This document shows, one piece after another, positions 6,518-11,535 of a stretch of DNA of 11,535 bases. Positions within the stretch are counted from its first letter, which is position 1; each line of letters starts with the position of its first letter. The notes under the pieces are model-generated. The model was not told where the DNA came from. It searched no databases and saw nothing but the letters and a program-made list of their open reading frames with translations. Origin of the DNA: Io17-Chloro-G2 sp034428715 (lineage in GTDB: Bacteria; Chloroflexota; Dehalococcoidia; Lucifugimonadales; UBA3495); assembly GCA_034428715.1 (NCBI GenBank), contig DAOUHE010000138.1:1-11535 (forward strand). The letters are read 5' to 3'. The position numbers and the translations under genes are program-made.

Positions 6518-7065
6518 TTACTCTTTGGCCTTCATCAGCCAGTCTTGGGATAAAACGTCACCGGTCAGCCATCTTTCATGGGCCTCTTGCCGCCCCGGAG
6601 GTACCTCAACCCCCAGACCGTCGGCCAATCGGGTCATGAAGTTAAACACGCAGGTTATCAAAACCACCGATAGGATATTCTCATCGCTGAGTCCCAGGCC
6701 GCGAAGCAGCTCAACGTCGGTCTTCTGCATGGACGTGGGGTCCCGGGTGAGTTTAGACGCGATAACATACCCCGTGTTTCCGGGTCCAGGTCTGCTTTGG
6801 TGTAATCGTGCATGATGTGGCTGGCCAGTGCCGGATCGTCGGAATGTTGACGGAGGAACCCTCCGTGGGCCATGGTTCAAAACCGGCACTTGTTAGTGAC
6901 CGAAACGGCGGTGGCTATGGCTTCCTCTTGGACTCTGGTTAGAGAAGATGAACCGAAGGTGACCGCCTGGTTTAGGTTGCTCACCGCCTCCATCGCTTTA
7001 GGGTTGATCGACATGACCTTTATGACGTTGGAGAGATTGACGTCCGCTTCTTTGATCCAAGACAT
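6518..7065 (-). CDS. AhpD/CMD-family peroxidase-related protein, candidate selenoprotein (CxxU) with a downstream frameshift
   Basis: ATG 7063-7065 follows GAGGAGGAG at good spacing. The first 62 codons (MSWIKEADVNLSNVIKVMS onward) match the N-terminus of peroxidase-related CMD enzymes up to TNKCRF, then an in-frame TGA (6877-6879), then TMAHGGFLRQH in the same frame. The TGA stands exactly where the second redox cysteine belongs. Glu48, Cys60, position 63 and His67 reproduce the AhpD proton-relay spacing (E-x11-C-x2-C-x3-H). A SECIS-like hairpin follows. The frame later slips by one base at the GGGG run (6770-6773), and the family tail resumes: SKLTRDPTSMQKTDVELLRG, FNFMTRLADGLGVE, stop at 6518. 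Adding one G gives 182 residues, a normal family length. The role would be thiol- or selenol-based peroxide reduction. It is either a selenoprotein with an assembly error or a pseudogene. Confidence 0.7.
6850..6866 (-). promoter_or_regulatory. Candidate bacterial SECIS hairpin
   Basis: Read on the minus strand, ACGGAGG-GTT-CCTCCGT forms a perfect 7-bp stem with a GUU loop. Seventeen bases lie between the UGA and the loop. Bacterial SECIS elements sit immediately after the UGA, with the apical loop roughly 16-37 bases downstream and a G at the start of the loop. All three conditions hold. The same bases encode HGGFLR, common in this family, so part of the pairing could be coincidental. Confidence 0.55.
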
Positions 7066-7132
7066 GGGAACTCCTCCTCGCGGATAATGGTCACAAACGG
7101 TGATAGAAACCTGGTCCGGTTGGCCGGGGATT

Positions 7133-7138
7133 ATTATA
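7133..7138 (-). promoter_or_regulatory. Candidate -10 box for the peroxidase-like gene
   Basis: A perfect TATAAT on the minus strand, about 68 bases upstream of the ATG, lies in the 141-base gap behind the sigma factor gene. No good -35 hexamer is found at 16-18 bases, so this is a partial promoter call. An AT-rich patch around it (TATATAATAAT) stands out from the local composition. Confidence 0.35.
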
Positions 7139-7206
7139 TACCTGTCTAGTTCCGGAGATTGTCGAATCCTAGCGGATATGACGGGGGATATGGCCGATAA
7201 ATCGGG

Positions 7207-7986
7207 TCAAGAGGGAACGCACTCGCGTAGACTCAGCCTCAGTTTGGCGGCCGCGTGGCGTTGCAGCCGGGACACGTGCGTATTGGAGATGCATAACCGC
7301 CGGGCGATGTCGCTTTCAGAAAGGCCCGAATAGAGCTTCAGGTACAATACGATCTGTTGCCGGGGGTCGAATCCCATCAGCGGCGCCTTTAGCCCCGTTT
7401 CGTGGGCCAGCAATCCCGGTTCCGAAGCCGCTTTTGGCGGACTTTCTCCGTTTGGGTAGTCCACTATGCCGGCGCTCTGTTTATCTGAGCTTTGGGACGT
7501 TTCAGTATGACCAGACAAGGGGTTGCCGAGCCTCTCTACCTCAAATGTCTGGAACACTTCCTCCTGGGAGAGACCAGCGGTTTCGGCGATTTCGGCCATT
7601 TTGGGTGACCTGCCCAATTCTTGGGTCAGGGCCTCCACGGTCTGATCCACGAACAGCTTTTGATTTTGAAGCTTGCCGGGGAGTTTCGCCGCCCAGCCGC
7701 GGTCACGGAAGTGATTCTTGATCTCTCCGACAACCAGGGGGATGGCGAATACGGCCAGGTTGTTGTTCAGTTGTGGGTTGTATATATCGATGGCTTTTAT
7801 CAGCCCGATGGTGCCCACTTGAAGCAGGTTGTCTAGAGGTTCCCCTAGTTGCTGAAACCGGTGGCACAGCCTGCTCACCAGAGGCAGATGATACGCCACC
7901 AACTGGTCGCGGAAATTCATTCCCCTGGTTTCCAGCCATGAGCGTAGGACTTTGTCTGCTGCTTGAGGATCGAGTTTAATAGCCAT
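7207..7986 (-). CDS. SigB/SigF/SigG-type sigma factor, diverged paralogue
   Basis: 259 residues. Region 2 spans about 24-103 (FRDQLVAYHLPLV, then GTIGLIKAIDIYN, then GEIKNHFRDRGW), region 3 about 112-160 (TQELGRSPKMAEIAETAG), and region 4 about 200-252 (LSESDIARRLCISNTHVSRL, then QR). By hand it is about 71% identical over its first 158 residues to the sigma factor at 9416-10180, then diverges in the region 3-4 linker (about 160-200). It has lost several charged residues that the other keeps: D-P-E-R-G-N-K became N-P-Q-L-N-N-N, and Arg104 before the region 3 start is Gly. These positions fall in or near the DNA-melting part of region 2. The ATG follows AAGGTGG. It may recognise altered promoters or be decaying. 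No anti-sigma gene sits directly beside it on its own strand. Confidence 0.88.
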   Translation of the reverse strand: MAIKLDPQAADKVLRSWLETRGMNFRDQLVAYHLPLVSRLCHRFQQLGEPLDNLLQVGTIGLIKAIDIYNPQLNNNLAVFAIPLVVGEIKNHFRDRGWAAKLPGKLQNQKLFVDQTVEALTQELGRSPKMAEIAETAGLSQEEVFQTFEVERLGNPLSGHTETSQSSDKQSAGIVDYPNGESPPKAASEPGLLAHETGLKAPLMGFDPRQQIVLYLKLYSGLSESDIARRLCISNTHVSRLQRHAAAKLRLSLRECVPS

Positions 7987-8209
7987 TTTCCACCTTGGCG
8001 CCAGCTAGATGGAGGGTCGAACAGTCAGCTGGGCAGCAACCCGTTGTTTTGGCCGTGGAGCCATGGCGGTCCCAGTTTCCTTCCGATATTGGTATCAATG
8101 ATCCGCACTAAAACTGAGATTACATAATGATATTTCTTGTCTAAACTACTAATGACCGTATAAAAGCTACGGCGCCAACGCATAACGTAGCATATTCGGT
8201 TAGGTATTT

Positions 8210-8229
8210 TTGTGAACAGATTGTGAACA
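8210..8229 (+). repeat. Paired 9-bp direct repeats at 11-bp period, possible operator
   Basis: TTGTGAACA occurs twice, at 8210-8218 and 8221-8229, separated by GA. A period of 11 bp places both copies on nearly the same DNA face, as for a dimeric regulator. On the opposite strand each copy reads TGTTCACAA; the upstream one extends to TTGTTCACA, close to a DnaA box, but there is no other replication signal. Confidence 0.35.
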
Positions 8230-8633
8230 AATTTTCCGGATGATGAAGGTGGGTTTGACCAATTGGCCTCCGGGGGTTAACGTGTGGTGCCATGAAAAAT
8301 AATTCGTCATATTTGATCGGGTCCCGCTCATCGGCTGGTACAAGGCCGGCGCGCATCCCAAGGAGGCTTCCTGAATCAAATTCGCCGGTCTTGATCGATC
8401 CGGTAGCTAGCATAAATACCGGCTGCGGCAAAATAGGATCTTCAGATGACCATTAGGCCGATCTGCTTGATCAATGCACACCGGGATACCGTCGTGGCGT
8501 CGAAATATTGTCACTGAGGGAATGATTAGTTAAGATTTGCCGATGGCTGTTGCCGTGCGGTGGCCATGGACTGTGAGCGTGGTCTTTGATCGCAGGAAGT
8601 ACGGTGTTATTGATTTCCCACCCGGGGGGTCAG

Positions 8634-8650
8634 TTTAACCCTGGGCTAAA
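8634..8650. promoter_or_regulatory. Imperfect palindrome TTTAACCCTGGGCTAAA, possible operator
   Basis: Eight pairs around a central T with one mismatch (A/C), in the gene-free gap upstream of the anti-sigma/sigma pair. A G-rich ACCCGGGGGGT lies just before it. This is the form of a regulator binding site, but no matching regulator is known from the window. Confidence 0.25.
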
Positions 8651-8865
8651 GTGATGATATGTACTGTGAGACCTATTGAATCGCTCTAACGGTGAAGCAC
8701 GTTTAGCTTAGGCCATCTAGGATGCAAGGCTAGGTGCGATGTTGATAGGCTGAAAGGTTTAAGAAGCTGCAATAGTTGTTGAATAGCACACCAGGTTAGG
8801 TTGTCACCCGTGAAAATCCGGACGGGCGAGGTGTGTTTAGACCTTTTGGCGATTCTACCGCGGTG

Positions 8866-8891
8866 GTTTGGGTGGTGTTATGGTTGGGTAT
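8866..8891 (+). promoter_or_regulatory. SigB/SigF-type promoter before the anti-sigma/sigma pair
   Basis: GTTTGG (8866-8871) and GGGTAT (8886-8891) are 14 bases apart. The consensus for SigB-like sigma factors is GTTTAA, about 12-15 bases, then GGGTAT, so the -10 is exact and the -35 keeps GTTT. Transcription would begin near 8899, about 32 bases before the TTG 8931 start. If correct, the sigma factor encoded downstream transcribes its own operon, as in rsbVW-sigB systems. Confidence 0.5.
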
Positions 8892-8930
8892 GGTGTTCTT
8901 CCCGCGTTGTCGGAATTGGCTGGAGGAAGT

Positions 8931-9335
8931 TTGAGCGACGTCATCGAATTGAGGGTCCCTCCAAAGTTGGTACACCAATCGGTGGCCCGCGCCGCCATCG
9001 GCGTGATCGCCGGCGGTTTGTCTTTCAATTATGATGAAATCATCCAACTCCGAGTGGCCGTATCTGAAGCTTTTGAGATCATGTTCAGGCGCGTTCAGCA
9101 GACAAGCCCAGAGGCTTCGCCATTGGAAGTGACAATACGTTTCAGTACTGATGAATACAGTATCGAGGTTCTAATTCCGCCTTGGCCTTCTATTCCCGGC
9201 TATGTCGCCACCGAGGAAGACGCCGAAAGTCAGGCCCTCTTGGAAAGCCTTATGGATGAAGTGCAGCTTAATAGTGGCATTCCAGGTGGGCCAGTGATTC
9301 GCATGCTAAAGCGCAGAGAGGCACACGACGATTAG
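8931..9335 (+). CDS. RsbW/SpoIIAB-like anti-sigma protein with degenerate ATP-binding boxes
   Basis: 134 residues from TTG 8931, chosen because GGAGGAAG precedes it, the family usually begins like SDVIELRVP, and a SigB-type promoter lies just upstream. In-frame ATG 8880 and TTG 8868 are alternatives that would add 17 or 21 residues. The GHKL-type fold is recognisable: RAAIGVIAGGLSF at 20-32, then LRVAVSEAFE at 40-49 (N-box region), the strand VTIRFSTDEYSIEVLI at 67-82, ESLMDEVQ at 105-112 and a GGPVIRMLKR end at 119-128. Glu46 is present, but the N-box Asn expected at 50 is Ile. The DxGxG box is replaced by PPWPSIPG, and the glycine-rich G2 box is absent. It probably still binds the sigma factor encoded 80 bases downstream, but kinase activity is doubtful. 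Confidence 0.72.
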   Translation: MSDVIELRVPPKLVHQSVARAAIGVIAGGLSFNYDEIIQLRVAVSEAFEIMFRRVQQTSPEASPLEVTIRFSTDEYSIEVLIPPWPSIPGYVATEEDAESQALLESLMDEVQLNSGIPGGPVIRMLKRREAHDD

Positions 9336-9415
9336 TGATTGGCCTTTAGGAGAGGCGAGTCTGAACCGTCGGGTAGGGGTACGCTCCACCGCAACTATGT
9401 TGGGGAAGGGGTAAA

Positions 9416-10180
9416 ATGGCATCCAAGGTTAGACCGTTGGGAGCGGAAAAACTCCTAGAAATGTGGTCGGAAACCAGGGAAACCACTTTCCGGGACCAGT
9501 TGGTAGCGCAACATCTGCCTCTGGTTAACCGGCTGTGCCGCAGGTTTCAGCACCTGGGTGAGCCTTTGGATGACCTGATTCAAGTGGGCACGATCGGGTT
9601 GATAAAGGCCATCGATAAGTATGACCCCGAGAGAGGAAATAAGCTGGCCGCCTTTGCCATCCCCGTGGTGGTAGGTGAGATCAAGAATTACTTCCGTGAC
9701 CATGGCTGGGCGGTGAAACTCCCCCGCAAGCTTCAACGTCAAAAGCTGTTGGTTGACCGCACCATAGGAACCCTCACCCAGGAGCTGGGCCGATCACCCA
9801 CCGTGGCCGAAATCGGCGAAGCAGTAGGTCTTTCCGAGGAGGAGGTCGTCCAGACCTTTGAGGTAGAGAGGTTTGGCAGGCCCTTGTCGCTGGATGCTGA
9901 ACACAGCCGGGACGACGGGCAAGAAGCCACTACCATCCTGGACTACCTTGGCGAAGAGGATCCGGATCTGGAGGATTTGGCCCAACGCATGGACCTGAAG
10001 GTGGCCCTGGAAGATGTGGACCCCAGGGAGCAAAAAATCCTCTATTTGAAATTTTACTCAGGCCTATCCCAGAGCGCCATCGCCCTACGGTTGGGCAGCT
10101 CCCAGATGCACGTCTCACGGCTGCAACGCAGCGCTCTGGCAAAGATCAAACAGAGTCTTTTGATACATGCCTTCGATTGA
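9416..10180 (+). CDS. SigB/SigF-type sigma factor
   Basis: 254 residues with all expected regions. Region 2 is at about 24-103 (FRDQLVAQHLPLVNRL, then GEPLDDLIQVGTIGLIKAID, then GEIKNYFRDHGWAVKLPRKL). Region 3 is at about 112-160 (TQELGRSPTVAEIGEAVGLS). Region 4 is at about 195-247, with helix-turn-helix LSQSAIALRLGSSQMHVSRL. It keeps the charged residues of region 2 that the 7207-7986 paralogue has lost, so it is the better candidate for a working sigma factor. Such factors direct RNA polymerase to GTTT-N-GGGTAT promoters in general stress or developmental responses. ATG 9416 follows GAAGGGG. It lies 80 bases after the anti-sigma gene on the same strand and is probably cotranscribed. Confidence 0.92.
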   Translation: MASKVRPLGAEKLLEMWSETRETTFRDQLVAQHLPLVNRLCRRFQHLGEPLDDLIQVGTIGLIKAIDKYDPERGNKLAAFAIPVVVGEIKNYFRDHGWAVKLPRKLQRQKLLVDRTIGTLTQELGRSPTVAEIGEAVGLSEEEVVQTFEVERFGRPLSLDAEHSRDDGQEATTILDYLGEEDPDLEDLAQRMDLKVALEDVDPREQKILYLKFYSGLSQSAIALRLGSSQMHVSRLQRSALAKIKQSLLIHAFD

Positions 10181-10209
10181 CGGCGCTCTATCAGCGTAAC
10201 CGCCCCCAA

Positions 10210-10242
10210 TCTAGGGCAATTTGCCGCCCTGGCCACCCTAGA
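10210..10242. terminator. Hairpin between convergent genes, weak terminator candidate
   Basis: TCTAGGG (10210-10216) pairs perfectly with CCCTAGA (10236-10242). An alternative inner hairpin, GGCAA-T-TTGCC, occupies 10215-10225. It sits in the 93-base gap between the ends of the sigma factor and the minus-strand CMD gene. There is no clear T run on either strand, so the call is tentative. Confidence 0.3.
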
Positions 10243-10273
10243 ACCTGCCCTGGAACCTCGGCATGAATCCGGC

Positions 10274-10831
10274 TTAGATGGGAAGTAGTGGCTCGGTCCG
10301 GTCTGGGGGTAGATCGGAGTCAAAGGCGTTGATCGCGAAGGCCAATAGCGCATAGTTACCCATCAGCATGGTCAATTCCACAAGCCCCCGCCTTCCAAAT
10401 TGCTCTATCGCAGCCTGAAAACCGCCTCTGCTCACGTGGTGCGTTTGGAAAAATTCACGCCCGTAGGTTATTGTCGCGGCCTCGTCCGGCTCTAGGTCGG
10501 GAAGTTCAACCTCGTCTCGTAATGAATCCACTATATCTGGGTCTACGCCCGCCTGTTTTGCCGACGCGGCATGGGCGTTCCAAATGTGCTGGCAGTCCAT
10601 TTCCCGGGCGGTGACCAGCATGGCCAATTCCTGAATCTTCTTGGGCAAGGATGAATCGTCCCGCAGGTATTGATTTAGGGCAGTCGCCAGTTTGTGGGCC
10701 TCGGGCACATGGATCATCACCGACCCAGGGCCGAATTCGGGCACCGAGCCCAAGCGTTGCACCATCTCGTCAAAGGTAGCCCTCTGTCCTTCGGGCACCG
10801 ATTCCCTAGTTGCGGCCGGTAATCTGGCCAT
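10274..10831 (-). CDS. Carboxymuconolactone-decarboxylase (AhpD-like) family protein
   Basis: 185 residues from ATG 10829-10831, nine bases after AGGAGG; an in-frame ATG at 10840 touches the ribosome site and the longer frame from 10918 has no ribosome site. The CMD core is at about 40-100 (LPKKIQELAMLVTAREMDCQ, then HIWNAHAASAKQAGV). Glu68, Cys80 and His87 hold the AhpD spacing (E-x11-C-x6-H), but the second redox cysteine at +3 is Ile (CQHI), so CxxC chemistry is lost. Relatives of this CQ-x2-W-x2-H type are common in aerobic degraders and mostly uncharacterised; lactone decarboxylase or peroxidase activity should not be assumed. It converges on the sigma factor gene and appears monocistronic. 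Confidence 0.85.
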   Translation of the reverse strand: MARLPAATRESVPEGQRATFDEMVQRLGSVPEFGPGSVMIHVPEAHKLATALNQYLRDDSSLPKKIQELAMLVTAREMDCQHIWNAHAASAKQAGVDPDIVDSLRDEVELPDLEPDEAATITYGREFFQTHHVSRGGFQAAIEQFGRRGLVELTMLMGNYALLAFAINAFDSDLPPDRTEPLLPI

Positions 10832-10889
10832 TGACGTCATCCTCCTGAAACAGATTCTTTGGGTGAGCCTTAAACTTAGGCCCCGGCCA

Positions 10890-10918
10890 ACGGTACTAGG
10901 GGCCGAATTCCTTGTCAA
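10890..10918 (-). promoter_or_regulatory. Possible promoter of the CMD-family gene
   Basis: On the minus strand a consensus TTGACA (10913-10918) is followed after 17 bases by TACCGT (10890-10895), a poor -10. The position, about 60 bases before the ATG, is suitable. An alternative GTTTAA on the same strand nearer the gene (about 10869-10874) has no GGGTAT partner. Confidence 0.35.
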
Positions 10919-11227
10919 TTCGCCAAGGTGGGATGGGAGCTTGAAAAAATGTGTAGCCGGCGCCGCTGGGAAGCGCCAATTTGGACTATCGTCAAGCCAT
11001 CTTCGGCGGTTCGGCCGCCGTCACAGCGGGAGCATTTTGGTTAGTATTGATCCGTACCAGGCCAGCGGGTGCGTTGACTCCAAAAGATTCTCATGTAAAC
11101 TTGTATAGGAAGCTAAAATACCGGTTAACGCAGTAAATTAGCATCATACCGCATAAATGTTTAGCTTTCCTGGCGCCCGCTTGATGTACTTTGTGGCCTA
11201 GGGTGAACATTGTTTGAGAGGGAATTC
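10919..11227. other. Divergent intergenic region without a supported gene
   Basis: A plus-strand frame crossing this stretch (10692-11108) begins inside the antisense of the CMD gene and lacks family resemblance, so it is rejected. The one clear structure is a compact hairpin at 11004-11020, CGGCGG-TTCGG-CCGCCG, with no T run after it. Positions 11100-11165 are AT-rich and probably carry the promoter of the following gene, but no hexamer pair is good enough to name. Confidence 0.35.
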
Positions 11228-11535
11228 ATGGCGCGGCCAAAAGCAAGCATTTTACAGCAGGGGAGGGCCTACGAGCTTTACCAGGAGAACCTGGGGCCTA
11301 CCGCCATCTTTGACAAGCTATGCGAGGGATTTGAGAAACCGGTTAGCGCCAGGACCGTCAGTGCTTGGCTCCGCGGGTTCAAAGAACTGGGCAAAGGGGT
11401 AAATGACCTGGATGCCCCATTTGAGTATCACCGGATGGGGGAATACGGCCTGCCCTGGGAGGCCGGCGGCTACCTTATGGAGATGTGGGCCTGGGCCAGG
11501 GAATTCTGGGCAGACCTGGCTGAGAAGCTTGGAGA
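11228..11535 (+). CDS. Helix-turn-helix-type hypothetical protein, 3' end outside window
   Basis: ATG 11228-11230 follows GAGAGGGA at good spacing, and the frame stays open for 102 codons to the window edge. The protein begins MARPKASILQQGRAYELYQE; residues about 12-55 look like a homeodomain-type helix-turn-helix (YELYQENLGPTAIFDKL, then PVSARTVSAWLRGFKEL), as in site-specific recombinases and small phage or transposon DNA-binding proteins. After about 60 the sequence is Trp-rich (GLPWEAGGYLMEMWAWAREF, then WADLAEKLG). Function unknown; DNA binding is inferred only from the helix pattern. A plus-strand frame at 11214-11402 is out of frame with this better start. Confidence 0.6.
   Translation, partial: MARPKASILQQGRAYELYQENLGPTAIFDKLCEGFEKPVSARTVSAWLRGFKELGKGVNDLDAPFEYHRMGEYGLPWEAGGYLMEMWAWAREFWADLAEKLG

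Larger units (their letters stand above)
7987..8865. other. Long regulatory-looking gap between divergent sigma genes
   Basis: About 880 bases with no confident gene. A minus-strand frame at 8141-8431 (96 codons, ending in TAG) has some protein character (MRAGLVPADERDPIKYDELF, then HVNPRRPIGQTHLHHPE), but no good ribosome site and no recognised family, so it is at most a remnant. Other structure: a direct repeat pair at 8210-8229 and a 17-bp imperfect palindrome at 8634-8650. Nothing codes convincingly between 8432 and 8865. Confidence 0.4.

Noticed and set aside
8210..8229. DnaA-box-like sequence as evidence of a replication origin
   Set aside because: Only one copy fits TTRTNCACA, and no dnaA, dnaN or AT-rich unwinding region is nearby.
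8141..8431. 96-codon minus-strand frame between the sigma genes
   Set aside because: Some protein-like stretches, but no convincing ribosome site, no family and atypical composition; kept only as a possible remnant in the gap description.
10692..11108. 138-codon plus-strand frame over the start of the CMD gene
   Set aside because: Its first half is antisense to a clearly coding CMD protein, and the rest has no recognisable domain or start signal.

Overview
The window looks like a chromosomal segment of an uncultured Chloroflexota-type bacterium, possibly the SAR202/Dehalococcoidia side. This is an inference from gene style: a SigB/SigF-type sigma factor with an RsbW-like partner, carboxymuconolactone-decarboxylase (CMD) enzymes, large secreted repeat proteins, and a Thr/Pro-rich linker on a single-pass membrane protein. 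No marker gene here settles the phylum.

Layout. Positions 1-1360 are a decayed accessory patch. It holds the C-terminal end of an IS630-type transposase, a small membrane-anchored protein with a probable one-base frameshift, the 3' remnant of a membrane protein translationally coupled to it, and the 3' remnant of a gene on the other strand. The two remnants abut head to head near 694-730. Next come rpsU (bS21, minus strand) and an AT-rich promoter region that drives a two-gene surface operon (1962-6264). The first gene encodes a secreted protein of about 1190 residues with eight PPC-like beta repeats, one cohesin and one C-terminal type I dockerin. The second, one base downstream, encodes an N-terminal membrane anchor, a Thr/Pro linker and another cohesin. 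Together they look like a minimal cohesin-dockerin surface assembly without any recognisable enzyme.

After a strong hairpin comes tRNA-Gly(CCC) on the minus strand, with its own promoter. Upstream of it is an AhpD/CMD-family peroxidase-like gene whose CxxC motif reads Cys-x-x-UGA. A perfect 7-bp stem with a GUU loop begins 10 nt after the UGA, the layout of a bacterial SECIS. It is a strong selenoprotein candidate, although the frame is also broken by a one-base slip in a G run further on.

Positions 7207-10180 hold two SigB/SigF-type sigma factor paralogues in divergent orientation. They are separated by a regulatory gap and by an RsbW-like anti-sigma gene whose ATP-binding boxes appear lost. 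A GTTT-N-GGGTAT promoter of the type used by such sigma factors precedes the anti-sigma/sigma pair and suggests autoregulation. The window closes with a second CMD-family gene (minus strand), a 396-base gap, and the start of a helix-turn-helix-type gene that runs off the end.
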